From Cyrtodaria siliqua (lineage: Eukaryota; Mollusca; Bivalvia; Adapedonta; Hiatellidae), in the NCBI GenBank assembly GCA_037043455.1, contig JAWPHD010005117.1:106429-170428 (forward strand): DNA of 64,000 nucleotides. The letters are read 5' to 3'. The translations under genes were made by a program, and so were the position numbers. Below the pieces are notes generated by a model. That model searched no databases and was not told the DNA's origin. It was given only the letters and a program-made list of their open reading frames with translations. Positions 10,640 to 22,500 of the stretch are shown here, one piece after another; the stretch's first letter is position 1, and every line of letters starts with the position of its first letter.

Positions 10640-11800
10640 ATGTGCAATAATATACCACTCCGAGACCTTTGCCGAGGCTGGACACCGTTCCCGTTGAGTC
10701 ACAAAACCTGTGTGTCGGCCCAGCGGCCGTCGGCTGTGGGTCGCTCAAGGCTATTTCTCTCTATATAACTATACTGTATATTGCTTTAGGTGCCATGTTC
10801 GAGACCCGAACTCGGGAAGCCTTCCCCCTGATACGACCTAGGGACTGAGAGCCACGCGTAGCGATGACCATTGCCGACGGCTGACCACCGTTCCCGTTGT
10901 GTCACAAAACCGGTGGGTTGGCCAAGCGGCCGTCGGCTGCGGGTCGCTCAATTCTATTTACTATATAGCTCTAGGTGGCATGTTCGAGACCCGAACTTAG
11001 GTAGCATTCCCCCTGATACGACCGAGGGACCGAGTGCCACGTGTAGCGAGAACCGTTGCCGACGGCTGACCTCCGGTCCCGTTGTGTCACAAAATATGTG
11101 GGTCGGCCGAGCGGCTATCGGCCGAAGGTCGTTCAACGCTATTTCCCTCTATATAACTGTATATAGCTCTATGTGCCATGTTCGAGACTCGATTTCGGGT
11201 AGCCCTCACCCTGATAAGGTCTAGGGAACGAGTACCACGCATAGCGGCCTCCGGTCCCGTTGTGTCACAGAATATGTGGATAGGTCCAGTGGCCATTGGC
11301 CGAGGGTCGCTCAACGCTCTTTTCCTCTTTACATATATAACTATACTGTATAAAGCTTTAGGTGAGTTACGATGTTCGAGACCCGAACTCCGGTAGCCTC
11401 CTCTCTGATACAGCCTAGCGATTGAATGACACGCGTTGTCGGGACCTTTGCCGACGGCTGCCCACTAGTCCCGTTGAGTCACCCAATCTGTAATTCGGCC
11501 CAGCGGCCGTCGGCCGAAGGTCGTTCAACGCTATATCCTTCTATATAACTGTATACAGCTCTATGTGCCATGTTCGAGACTCGAACTCGGGTAGCCTTTC
11601 CCCTAAAATGGACTAGCGACCGAGTGCCACATGTACTGGGAACCTTTGCCGACGGCTGGCCACCGGTCCCGTTGTGTCGCAAAATATATGGGTCGGCCCA
11701 GTGGCCGTAAGCAGAGGGTCGCTCAACGCTATTTCTCTATTTATAACGTATACTGTATATAGCTCTATGTACCATGTTGGAAATGCCGGTAACATGGTAA
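10640..11800. repeat. Central tandem array of the foldback element (~180-215 bp units, about six)
   Basis: Units restart at about 10711, 10912, 11098, 11276, 11491 and 11688 with 'ggcccagcggccgtcggc'-like sequence, then a TATA-rich piece ('ctatataactgtatatagct') and 'gccatgttcgagacccgaa'. The first block resembles a Pol III A box of a Leu/Ser tRNA, and the second a B box (GTTCGAGACCC), spaced about 80 bp. The units may derive from a tRNA-like sequence. They contain no open frame with a known domain. Confidence 0.85.
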
Positions 11801-11929
11801 AGTCCAAGTCGCCAGTTGGTACACGTACATATTCCAAAATGCTCTACACATAATGGGCTTTCAGAAAAATAGGGTGTACGAAATTCCTCCTGGGGTGAGG
11901 GTTACTCCTGCTAGCTTACAGTCTATTTT

Positions 11930-13038
11930 TTTATTGTACCGGTATTATATATTTTTCTAGATTTTAACCAAATACTCAAAATGGATTGCAGAAATAAATG
12001 ATTTCAGTCCTTTTTTCCAACATATTTCAGCAGATTTGTTATATATGATATAAGGAAACACTTGAATATGTATACTGTGCAACATTGTATTACTTCAATT
12101 TGATAAGTTTATGTTAAAACTATTTTCAAAAATAATTCCAGATTCCGTCGATTTTTGACAAAAATACACATTTTTCGCCTAAACATTAAGGCATTTTCAA
12201 GCATCATACGGTTAGCGACTTTATTCTACTTAATTATTGGACCTTTGTCTATCTAAAAATATTACAATGTGTCCTTATTCAATTGTATTAAATTTGTTTC
12301 TATAGTTTATCCCAATACCCCAATGGATTACAGAAATCAGTGATTTTTGTCATTTTTTCCATCATTTTGTCATAAAATGCCAATATTTGAGCACATATGT
12401 TATATATTGTGTCAGGAAAAACTTGAATATATATGCTGTGCAACATTCTATTGCTTCAGTTTGATAAGTTTATGTTCAAACTACTTTCAAAAAATAATTC
12501 CAGATTCCGGCGATTTTTGACAAAAATACACATTTTTCGCCCCAAAATTAAGGCATTTCAAAACATCACGCAGTTTGGGACTTTTTTCTACTTAATCACT
12601 GGACCTTACCCTGCCCAAAAAGGTTACACTACTTCTTTTTTTCTATTGTATAAGATATTTTTCTAATTTTTGTTAAATATCCCCAATGTATTACAGAAAT
12701 CAGCGATTTTATTCAATTTTTTAACATTTTTACTCAAAATCTCAATATTTAAGTATCGGATCCATAAATTATATGGTGGGAAACGAAGAGGTACGTTCCG
12801 AGAAAGATTCCATCAATTTAAATTGGTTCTAATGTATTCAATTCTTTTTCTAAAAATTAATTCCAGATTTCGGCGATTTTCGTCTAAAAATGCAGTGTTT
12901 TTCCCAAAAACACACTTAAGCCCCCAACGCTCAGAGGGCACACATATCTTATGAAACTTACTGTATGTTCTTTCAGAAAATCATACCCTACAAAATTCCC
13001 CCTGTGTGGGGGAGGGTTTCTCCTACTAGCTCACAGCC
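11930..13038. repeat. Right arm of the foldback element
   Basis: Reverse-complement counterpart of 9495-10600, with its own ~360-bp spaced repeats ('acagaaat' blocks near 11985, 12330 and 12695). Just inside it, at about 11845-11925, lies a second copy of the element's terminal sequence ('tttcagaaaa...aaattcctcct...agcttacagtc') in the same orientation as the outer right end. This suggests nesting or partial duplication of the arm. Confidence 0.85.
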
Positions 13039-13039
13039 T

Positions 13040-14270
13040 AAAGGATCTGATGATCCGATTGTACAAATCTGCACAACAGATTTGGAGACTTGGAGATGGA
13101 GGTGATGATCCAGTACATTTGGAACTCCCAAAGTCTCCAAGGTCTGCCAACCCCAAAAGGCCATAAACCCGTACTTCCGCCGTAGTAACATCAAAATCAA
13201 ATAAGGTCATTCAATGGAACTGCCGAGGTTTAAAACCTAATCTTGATGAAATCAGCTTACTTTTAAATAAACACAACCCTGTTGCATTTTGTCTTCAAGA
13301 AACTTTCTTGAAGGCTAGTGATAAGATATCTTTTAAAAACGATTCATTGTATATTTGTGATACAGGTGATCAATCGAGAAGTTTCGATTCTTGTGAATCG
13401 AAATATTCCTCACAGAACTGTTGCGTTGAAAACTGGTTTTCAAGCTGTTGCGGTCAGTGTTACGATGCACAGAGTTATAACAATATGCTCCTTATATTTA
13501 CCTCCCAGTTCTTCACTAGACCTTAAAGATCTAAACCACCTAGTTGCACAATTACCATCACCTTTTATACTATTGGGTGATTTTAATGGACACAACTACA
13601 TTTGGGGTTGTAAGGATATAAAGGCAAGAAAGTTGAGGATTTCTTAGCCAAAAATAATTTGTGTCTTTTTAATGATAACAAATCACATACTTATTTACAT
13701 CCAGCTACAGGCTCTCATTCTTCCACTGATTTAACAATATGCGAACCAACGCTCTTGATGGATTTTTCGTGGAGTTTTGGTGACGACCTATGTGGAAGTG
13801 ACCACTTCCCCTTATACGACCTATGTGGAAGTGACCACTTCTCGAAAAAACGCAACGATGGAAACTTCGCAAAGCTGATTGGGATACGTTTAAATCTCTT
13901 TGTGAGGAACAATTAAAGCCTTCCGTTTTCGAGTATGTCGAAGACGCAACTACTGATTTTACTAAAACCCTTCATGATATAGCTGATCAAACTATTCCAA
14001 AATCCAAAACGCCCACATAAACCATGGTACGATGATGACTGCAAAAAGGCAGTCAGCGATCGTAAAGTTGCATTGAATGCTTTTAACTTGCGACCAACTC
14101 AAAACAATTTAGATACTTTTAGAGTTTTTCGTGCGAAAGCCCGTCGTACTATTAAGGATAGCAAGAGGAAATCCTGGAGGTCTTATGTTTCTAGGCTGAA
14201 CTCTCGCTCATCTCTTAAGAAGACATAGGACATGGTCCGGAAAATAAACGGTAAAGTAATTTTTGTTGTG
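13040..14270 (+). pseudogene. LINE ORF1 end plus ORF2 endonuclease and linker (broken)
   Basis: An ORF1 tail ('DPVHLELPKSPRSANPKRP') runs to 13166. The AP-endonuclease-like domain follows: 'IQWNCRGLKPN' (13209 on), 'FCLQETFLK', 'LLGDFNGHN' (about 13570-13596; GDFN is a family motif) and 'CGSDHFP' (about 13790-13810). Frameshifts occur near 13370 and 13640. A 33-bp tandem duplication sits at 13785-13841. The linker after the endonuclease reads 'PWYDDDCKKAVSDRK' and 'RRTIKDSKRKSWRSYVSRLN', as in Jockey-like elements. The enzyme would nick target DNA; this copy cannot. Confidence 0.85.
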
Positions 14271-14329
14271 TAAATCATCTTAAAACTCATAATGAAGATA
14301 TTATATCTGTCAAAGATATTACAAACACT

Positions 14330-14821
14330 TTGGCAGAATCTTTTTCTAAAAACTCTTCTTCTGAAAATTGTCAACCAAATTTTTTAAAAAATAAGAAACT
14401 AAAAGAAGTCTTTCAAAGCAAATTTAATGAAATTAAATCGAAATACAGTAACTTTCAACTTATATACACAGATGGTTCTAAAGATGGAAATAAGGTAGCT
14501 GCAGCAGCTGTTGTTCACAAACACAGCATAAAGAGCCGCCTGCCTGACAAGGCCTCTATCTTTTCAGCTGAACTTAAGGCAATTGAACTTGCCTTAAATT
14601 ATATTCAGGAATCTGATGATGACCATTTTGTAATATTTTCTGATTCCCTTTCATCTCTTGAAGCACTGGGTAATATGAAACATGATAACCCAGTTGTGCT
14701 TCAGCTTTTAGAAAAGCACAATTCTCTTATAGTTGATAATGTTTTTATTTTCTGCTGGCTTCCAAGCCATGTAGGAATACGTGGTAATGATAGAGCTGTA
14801 GTGCTGCTAAAACATCATTAG
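14330..14821 (+). pseudogene. LINE RNase H domain, joined directly to the pre-RT linker
   Basis: The open frame 14330-14821 starts with pre-RT linker sequence ('AESFSKNSSSENC'), then passes straight to RNase H: 'LIYTDGSKDG' (catalytic Asp, about 14471), 'IFSAELKAIELAL' (Glu), 'IFSDSLSSL' (Asp) and 'CWLPSHVGIRGNDRA' (His). The whole reverse transcriptase that should lie between 'ENC' and 'LKEVF' is missing in frame. The frame breaks just after 'GNDRA', before the last conserved Asp. Confidence 0.88.
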
Positions 14822-15185
14822 GTTTACATTACTAATATCTAATGCTAAATTACCTTATACTGATTTTAAAAGTTGTATTAACACATTTATTCGTAACTCT
14901 TGGCAAGCCGCTTGGGATTTGTCAGTTAACAATAAACTCCATTCAATTAAACCGTTACTTCGATAATGGCGTTCTTCTAGTAAACTCATTCGTCGAGAAG
15001 AAGTTGTCCTAGCCCGGTGCAGGATAGGGCATACACGTTAAACTCATTCATATTTATTACAAGCTGATCAATTACCAGATCGTTTTGGCGATTTTACTAC
15101 ATCCGGTTAGCTTTTATGTTTCTGCCCCGAAAAGTTTAGAAAAACCTGTACACGGTTGTATTTTCGTATTCCTGATCTAATTTTA
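14822..15185 (+). mobile_element. LINE 3' coding tail, degenerate
   Basis: Fragments such as 'ASRLGF' and 'RREEVVLARCRIGHTR' (about 14991-15040) and 'LLQADQLPDRFGDF' match the C-terminal tail typical of Jockey/I LINE ORF2 proteins. Stops and frameshifts are frequent. LINE similarity ends near 15185, where PLE sequence begins. Confidence 0.7.
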
Positions 15186-15189
15186 AAAA

Positions 15190-15856
15190 GCAAAATTTAA
15201 GAACACTTCTGCCACAAGGACTACCTCAACCTGATTTCCATGGTGACGATTTAAAACTTCGTAAGATCCTTGGTCATAATCAGTTTCATATAGTCTTTAT
15301 TAAACGTGTTCATCAAGCCCATTCTGTGTTGCTTTAAAGTAGAATATCGCTTAAGCCGGTGCTAGGAGATGTGAGAGGTGTTACATCTTATAATTACCTC
15401 TATGAACAGACTCAGTAAAACCGAGTCTGCAACTTTTCTTTCTTGTTTGTGTTTGTTTCTTCCAAGGGATCATCTTTTCAGTATTTATTGTCAAACCGTT
15501 TATCAGAAGAGGTTGTGATTGTATCATTTTGCAACGCCCTGAGTGTTTAGTGATTGATCCATTTACAGTTCGCCACTATGCTTTTGTTTTAGATTGGGCG
15601 ATGACTGGCCTGATTGTCGACCATAAGATGACGTCTACCTAAATCATGAAATGACGGTAGCGCTTGATGTTTGTCTTTAATCTTGTCTTCTCGTAGCCTT
15701 AATGGTTTATTCTCGTGTTGCTCTGGCTTTTGCATGTCACGGAGGTTTTGCTTTGTGGCTTTCTAGGCGTTTTTATATTCATATATACATGATCATCTTT
15801 ATGTTATACTTATATTGCCTATTGATGTTGCCTTGTTTGTTAGAGAATATAGCAGT
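15190..15856 (+). mobile_element. PLE copy 4: C-terminal extension and first half of the 3' tail
   Basis: 'LRTLLPQGLPQPDFHGDDLK' and 'LRKILGHNQFH' match the PLE extension. A two-hairpin element interrupts (about 15320-15480). PLE resumes slightly upstream of where it left off and runs through 'ECLVIDPFTVRHYAFVLDW' and the tail as far as 'tttgttagagaatatag'. It stops there, at the left edge of the 34-kb block. The missing remainder of the tail resumes at 50250. Confidence 0.85.
15320..15480 (+). repeat. Two-hairpin element, copy a (variant)
   Basis: Stem 1 is GAGAGGT (15373-15379) with ACCTCT (15396-15401). After 'ATGAAC', stem 2 is AGACTC (15408-15413) with GAGTCT (15423-15428). Copies b-d have C-G where this copy has A-T in stem 1, and copies c and d have T-A where it has A-T in stem 2, so the pairs covary. 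It interrupts a PLE fragment. Confidence 0.75.
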
Positions 15857-15939
15857 AGGGTTCAAATCACTCGCTGTTGTTTAAGCCCCTCCTGTCAATT
15901 ATGTCCCGACGAAGCAGTAGCTGTCAATTATGCCCCTAA
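15857..15939 (+). repeat. Left terminal inverted repeat of the 34-kb block
   Basis: Begins 'ggttcaaatcactcgctgtt' and ends 'caattatgcccctaa', with an internal direct repeat of 'ctgtcaattatg' (about 15892 and 15921). Nearly identical in inverted orientation to 50166-50249. Similarity stops inside both copies. Confidence 0.85.
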
Positions 15940-16775
15940 TTTGTATTAGATCGACGCATATTTACGCTAATATTAGTTACTTCCCTTTGTTTCTATTTTT
16001 ATCAATTTAAGAGGGGGTAGATTTTATTCAACAATTCCGTAGACATAAAATTAAAATCGACAATGACATATTACTTTCTTTAGAATAATAAAGATGAATG
16101 CAATATTAAAGCTGTGTTTTTGTTTCTTGTCCCCCGTTAAAATCCGCCAAGCATAATTTTAATTTTGTACTATTTTCATAATAGAATGTATACTGTGGAT
16201 ATAAATCTAAATTACATGGCGAACATAGTGAACAGTTACTTCCCTTACAATATATTCTCATTGAATACAAGCATGTTCATAAATGGAATGTTATAATTGC
16301 TAGTAGTATTCAGGGTCGTAGCTACCTGTGGGCTCAGTCAGGGTCATATCTACTTGTAAGCCACTACTCATATGCATTAATAACGAGAGGGAATCGGGAC
16401 GAATGTGGTGTGTTTAAATTCTATTCTCCGGGATATATATGCACACAGCCGCCCCTACCCGCACCCCGTCTCCCCGACGGGGGCAACTATTTATGGGTAC
16501 ATGAGTAAGACTAGCTTAGTATGCAGTTGTATTTTGTATGTCAGGTTTCTTTCATTTGTTTCCTGATTGCGTTTCGTCCCCAAACATTACGTACCTCGTT
16601 TCGCATATACAATGCTTGTATCACATTGAGCAAGAGTGTTATGTTTTAATATATGTAATCACCTCGGCGTCGTCGTCCCACATCACATCAAATGTTGCGT
16701 GTAAGCTGTGTTTACAAGTTTATATCTCTTACATTTCTTATTCTAGCACAGCCAAATTTGGCAAATAGATTCATT
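15940..16775. other. No gene recognised
   Basis: AT-rich intergenic-type sequence. The open frame at 16538-16768 shows no motif. Confidence 0.5.
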
Positions 16776-16779
16776 AATT

Positions 16780-16955
16780 GTGTGTGAAATCAGACACAGT
16801 TTACGGGCTATTCGTATTTGGGTTCCATGGGATCGCAGGGGTTACAGGAACCAAAATTACTTAAGCAGCCCTTAAGATAATGCTATAAAGTCTAGCATTA
16901 TCTTAAGGAACCCAAATACGAATAGCCCGTAAACTGTGTCTGATTTCACATACAC
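16780..16955. repeat. Nested palindromic element
   Basis: Outer arms of about 47 bp (16780-16826 and 16907-16955), nearly perfect inverted copies running from 'gaaatcagacacagtttacg' to 'atttgggttcc'. Between them lies a second, perfect 15-bp palindrome CTTAAGATAATGCTA / TAGCATTATCTTAAG (16871-16885, 16893-16907) that touches the right outer arm. A MITE-like or foldback element that could form a branched hairpin. Confidence 0.9.
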
Positions 16956-17219
16956 TTTTCTTGTCCTAGCTCTTGAGTTAGTTTGGGAATTGGTTTGCTT
17001 ATAGTATGTTGTAAAGGGTTTCGTAAGTAAAGTTGTCTTCTACAATTTCTGGGCTCCAATGGAAACCAAATTGTGATGGCCCATAAATTGTTCAATAAAG
17101 GCAGATCAAGGTTTGCGTGTAAGCTGTTGTATATATTTGTATCGATTAAAATATATTTCTTATGTCACCCAAATTTTGGTTTGGGATTTCTTATATCATT
17201 ATTCATATTTTTTATACTT

Positions 17220-17351
17220 CACCCATATTGGGTCTCCCTTCTCTCCCTACCTGCCCTCAACAACCCGAAACCTGATTTTGTTTTTTCCCATTTGTCTTGT
17301 GTTGTTTTGGTTAACTTATTCTTACACATAAACCGCCACCGATTTTATTAA

Positions 17352-17382
<31 letters not shown>

Positions 17383-17438
17383 GTATGTGTTGTTTTGATC
17401 AATTTCTCCACATATAGCTATGTTGCACCCCCCCCCCC

Positions 17439-17475
<37 letters not shown>

Positions 17476-17850
17476 ATACCACATTTCCACCTCACCACCA
17501 CTCGAAATCCGACTATTGTTTTCTTGTGTTTTTTTTGGCATATTTGTGTGTGGTTTTGGTCAATTATTACACTTATAACTATGTTGTGCCCACACCCCCA
17601 ACCCCACACTGGAAACCCGATTTTATTTTGTTTTTACATATTACTGATTTGTTTTGGTAAATTCTTACACATATAGCTATTTTGTGCCGCCCCAACTCTC
17701 CGCCCACCTCCCCCTCCCCCACCACCACTCCACCCCCACTCGAAACCCGATTATTTTTTTACTTGTTTCTTTGTGTTTTGTTTTGGTCAATTCTTACACA
17801 AATAACTATGTTACGCCCCCAACTCCCACCCCCACCCCCATCTGTGTTGT
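17220..17850. repeat. C-rich degenerate tandem repeat with ATT and poly-C microsatellites
   Basis: About five copies of a 100-160-bp unit: 'gttttggtcaattcttacac', then 'atagctatgtt', then a C-rich run, then 'aacccgattttgtttt'. They start near 17300, 17390, 17545, 17650 and 17775. An (ATT)n run lies at about 17352-17382 and a nearly pure C run of about 45 bases at 17427-17473. Proline-rich open frames here are products of the C run. Confidence 0.8.
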
Positions 17851-18340
17851 TTTGTTTTATAAGTTTATCAGTAAGTTTTGCCATAAAAGTTGTAATATGT
17901 GTAGAATGGCTATGAGTCTTTATGACATAGTTTAGGAGAAATAATTTCACGTATGTGTAATGTATAGAACCACTGCTCCTATCACACCGGTATAATCGTC
18001 GATAAACCTCTCTATGCATCTCCATGACAACAGAAAAATTTCAAAAACTGATAGAAGAATACATGTTAAACATCGTACATAGATGAATATACTACCTTCA
18101 GTACAATAATGATGGGTGAACTTTCCATTGAAACTAAAATTTAAAAAAATGTGTTGTTGTTAACAGTTGCCTGTCTGAGCCTCGAATGATTCAGCAAGAT
18201 TTTATCGTGCGCACGCATCACTGATCATCAAATACACCGTTGTCAACCGGAATAACCGTAATCAAATTTAATACACTGTACACAACGTATATTCGAACAA
18301 TGCATCAACTGACCAAAGATAAATACAGATCAATTTCGGA

Positions 18341-18394
18341 TTAAAGGGACACATGGCAGTCTTGAGTTTTATGCAAAAAAAAAGAAATGTGTGT

Positions 18395-18428
<34 letters not shown>

Positions 18429-18750
18429 TTCTAAGGTTTAACTTTCCTCCACCAACATACTCGATAAGTTACGCAAATATTACAATTTGCTCCTCGATTA
18501 ACTCTGCGTCATTTTGACTTCATATATATTGCATATAATTAAATAAAGAATTGAGATTTCAATTTTCTTCATTATTTTACCATTGTTTTAAATATGTTAT
18601 TGGTGCAATATTATAAAAAGTTGGTAATTTGTAAAAATAATTTGCTTTGAACTGTTCTAACAATTAATGTTAATGTTTGAACAAATGCAAGTTCAGAGAA
18701 AAACTAACGGCACGTTTTTAAAAAATCAAGATTGCCGTGTGTCCCTTTAA
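18341..18750. mobile_element. 410-bp MITE with TTAA ends
   Basis: Terminal inverted repeats of about 30 bp: 'ttaaagggacacatggcagt' at the left and its near-match in inverted form at the right ('gccgtgtgtccctttaa'). TTAA occurs at both ends (18341-18344, 18747-18750), as expected for a TTAA-targeting DNA transposon derivative of the piggyBac kind. A (TG)n microsatellite lies inside at about 18390-18427. No coding. Confidence 0.8.
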
Positions 18751-19504
18751 AACTGATAAAAAATATAATAATAATAAAAATCACTACCTGCCCCAAATTG
18801 TACTCTTAATTTATCTGAGATTTTAAAAATAATGTTATATCGCCGGGGGCCCGAGTTTCTATACCCGCCACGCCCACCAACCGAACAGCTCTTGTTATGA
18901 AACATATCTGAAGACTAAATATATCTGACGACAGTACTGTTTATATAGGGCAGTTATAAGGCTAGATGTGTGAAAAGTACTGAAAAAAAGTACTGTTACC
19001 AGTTGATATTGTCTGTGACGACATTAATGGCACTGCCTGTTGATTTTCAGCTCTGGCGTTAGATTGCTTATTATTTTCTCCGCAATAATATCGACTCTAG
19101 CTCAGGGATTGAAGTACTAGTTGTAGAGGCTACTGTAGATCCTTTGTCCATGGGAACTCAGCTCTAGCTTATGATATTGTCTCCGAGTACAGTACTAACG
19201 CAAAATGTTGAGCTGAAGCTGTTATATTGTCACTATGGTCATTATTTCATCTGTAATACTTATGACTTCATATGTTAATAAGTACCCTGATGATACATGT
19301 AGTGTCATACACGTCAGTGGGTGTTAGTGTCCCTGTATGGAAAGTCCCTGTGTTTGTCACAGACGTCAATTATTAGTAGAGTTCCTGTGGAAGCTACAGA
19401 CGACAGCTGTTAACAGAGCCCCTATGGATGTCACATACGTCAGCTGTTGATATATAGTAACCATGTGGATTTTACAGACGCCAGTTGTTGATACTATATC
19501 TGTT
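18751..19504. other. Lead-in to satellite S1, increasingly repeat-like
   Basis: No gene seen. From about 19150 onward, diverged S1-like words appear ('gtccctgtatgg', 'cagctgttgata') at irregular spacing, grading into the regular array. Confidence 0.6.
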
Positions 19505-22500
19505 GATGTCACAGACACCAATTTTTGATAGTGTCCCTGAGGACAGTACTAACGCTACTTGTTGATATTTTCAAGTAGGTCAGTACTAATGATAGCTGTT
19601 GATATTGCCCATGAGGACAGTACTAATGCTGGCTGTTAATGTTGCCACTGAGGACAGTACTAACGCTGACTGTTGAAATTGTCCATGAGGACAGTACTAA
19701 CGTTAGCTGTTGACATTGCCCCTGAGGACAGTACTAACGCTAGCTGTTGATATTCCCCTGAGGACAGTACTAGCGGTAGATATTGCCCCTTAGGACAGTA
19801 ATAACGCTAGCTGTTAATATTGCCACTGAGGACAGTACTAGCGGTAGCTGTTGATTTTTCCCCTTAGGACAGTACTGACGCTAGCTGTTAATATTGTCCC
19901 TGAGGACACAACTTACGCCAGCTGTTGATATTGCCCATTAGGACAGTATTAACGACAGCTGTTGATATTGCCCATTAGAACAGTACTAACGTTAGCTGTT
20001 GATATTTGCCCTGAGGACAGTACTAACGGTTGCTGTTAATATTGCCCCTTAGGACAGTACTAGCGCTAGCTGTTGATATTGGCCCTGAGGAAACTACTTA
20101 CGCCAGCTGTTGAAATTGCCCATTAGGAGTGTAATATATCTTGCTGTTGATATGGCCCCTGACGACTGTAATAACGTTGGCTGTTGATAAGGCCCTTGAG
20201 GGCAGTATTAACGCCCACTGTTGATATTGCCCCTGAGGGCAATACTAACGCTGGCTGTTAATTTTGCCACTGAGGACGGTACTAAAGCTGGCTGTTGAAA
20301 TTGTCCATGAGGTCAGTACTAACGCTAGCTGATGACATTGCCCCAGAGGATAGTACTAACGCTAGCTGTTGATATTGCCCCTGAGGACAGCACTAGCGGT
20401 AGCGGGTTGATATTGCCCATTAGGAAAGTACTAAAGGTAGCTGTTGATATTTACCCTGAGGACACTACTGTCGCAAGCTATTGATATAGCCCATTAGAAC
20501 AGTACTAACGCCAGCTGTTCATAATGGCTCTAAGGGCACTACTAACGCCAGCTGTTGATATTGGCCCTGAGGACACTACTTACGCCAGCTGTCGCTGGCT
20601 GTTGATATTTCCCGTTAGGACAGTACTAATTCTAGTTGTTGATATGTCACCTAGGGACATTACTATTTGGCTGTTGTTATGGCCCCCTGGGGACAGTGCT
20701 ATCACTGGCTGTTGATATTGCCTCTGAAGACAATACTAACGTCAGCTGTTGATATTGGCCCGGAGGACACTGACTACGCCAGCTGTTGATATTGCCCCTA
20801 AGGACATTGCTATCGCGGGCTGTTGATTTGGCCCCTGAGGACAGTGCTATCGCTGGCTGTTGACATTTCCCGTTAGGACAGTACTAACTCTAGTTGTTGA
20901 TATGTCACCTAGGCACAGTACTAACTTTGGCTGTTGTTATGGCCCAGGGGACAGTGCTATCACTGGCTGTTGATATTGCCCCTGAGGACAATACTAACGC
21001 CAGCTGTTGATATTGGCCCTGAGGACACTACTTACGCCAGCTGTTGATATTGCCCCTAAGGACATTACTATCGCTGGATGTTGATAAGGCCCCTGAGGAC
21101 AGTGCTATCGCTGGCTGTTGATATTTCCCGTTAGGACAGTACTAACTTTAGCTGTTGATATGTACCCTAGGGACAGTACTAACTTTGGCTGTTGTTATGG
21201 CCCCTGGGGACAGTGCTATCACTGGCTGTTGATATTGCCCCTGAGGACAGTACTAACGCCAGCTGTTGATATTGGCCCTGAGGACACTACTTACGCCAGC
21301 TGTTGATATTGCCCATAAGGACATTGCTATCGCTGGCTGTTGATATGGCCCCTGAGGACAGTGCTATCGCTGGCTGTTGATATTTCCCGTTAGGACAGTA
21401 CTAACTCTAGTTGTTGATATGTCCCTTAGGGACAGTACTAACTTTGGCTGATGTTATGGCCCCTGGGGACAGTGCTATCACTGGCTGTTGATATTGTCCC
21501 TGAGGACAATACTAACGCCAGCTGTTGATATTGGCCCTGAGGACACTACTTACGCCAGCTGTTGATATTGCCCCTAAGGACATTGATATCGCTGGCTGTT
21601 GATATGGGCCCTGAGGACACTGCCTACGCCAGCTGTTGATATGGCCCGTTAGGACAGTACTAACTCTATCTGTTGATATGGCCACTATGAACAGTACTAA
21701 CTTTGGCTGTTGTAATGGTCCCTGGGCACAGTGCTATCACTGGCTGTTGATATTGGCCCTGAGGACACTACTTACGCCAGCTGTTGATATTGCCCCTAAG
21801 GACATTGCTATCGCTGGCTGTTGATATGGCCCCTGAGGACAGTGCTATCGCTGGCTGTTGATATTTCCCCAGAGGACAGTACTAACGCTGGCTGTTGATA
21901 TTGTCCATGAGAACAGTACGAACTTTAGCTGTTTATATTGCACCTGAGGACAGTTATTACGCCAGCTGTTGAAATTTAACCCAAGGATAGTACTAACGCT
22001 ATCTGTTGATATTGCCCCTAAGGACAGTACTATCGTTAGCTGTTGATATTGCCCCTTAGGACAGTACTAACGCTAGCTGTTGATATTGGCCCTGAGGACA
22101 CGACTTACTCCAGCTGTTGATATTGCCTCTGAGGACAGTACTAACGCAAGCTGTTGATATTGGCTCTGGGGACACCACTTACGCCAGCTGTTGATATTGC
22201 CTCCGAGGGCAGTACTAACGCTAGCTGTTGATATTGCCATAAGGACAGTACTAGCGTTAGCTGTTGATCATGCCCCTTAGGACAGTACTAACGCTAGCTG
22301 TTGATATAGGCCCTGAGGACACTGCCTACGCCAGCTGTTGATATTGCCTCTAAGGACGTTGCTATCGCTGGCTGTTGATATGGGCTCCGAGGACACTGCC
22401 GACGCCAGCTGTTGATATTACCCGTTAGGACAGTACTAACTCTAGTTGTTGATATGTCCCTTAGGGACAGTACTAACTTTGGCTGATGTTATGGCCCCTG

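Larger units (their letters stand above)
9495..13038. mobile_element. Foldback (long inverted repeat) element inside the LINE
   Basis: Two inverted arms of about 1.1 kb face each other. The left outer end 'ggctgt...ggggaaattttgtaggg' (9495 on) matches the reverse complement of the right end (to 13038), and similarity continues arm to arm ('gaatctttctcggaacg', 'gatttctgtaatacattgg'). Each arm holds about three ~360-bp direct repeats, and the middle is a ~200-bp tandem array. This architecture resembles FB/Galileo-type foldback elements. The element separates the LINE ORF1 body from its C-terminus and endonuclease. No transposase is seen. I could not identify a clear target-site duplication. 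Confidence 0.9.
8645..15185 (+). mobile_element. 5'-truncated Jockey/I-type LINE, split by a foldback element and lacking its RT
   Basis: ORF1 with zinc knuckles (8650-9490), then after the interruption the ORF1 C-terminus and ORF2 endonuclease (13040-13900), post-endonuclease linker (to about 14270), RNase H (14330-14820) and a C-terminal tail ('REEVVLARCRIGHTR' near 15000). Domain order fits a LINE of the group that carries RNase H. The entire reverse transcriptase is absent. Multiple frameshifts. The 5' end is cut at the PLE junction near 8645 and the 3' end joins PLE sequence near 15190. Confidence 0.85.

Noticed and set aside
17395..17676. Proline-rich protein on + and glycine-rich protein on -
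   Set aside because: Both come from the ~45-base C run and neighbouring C-rich repeat units.
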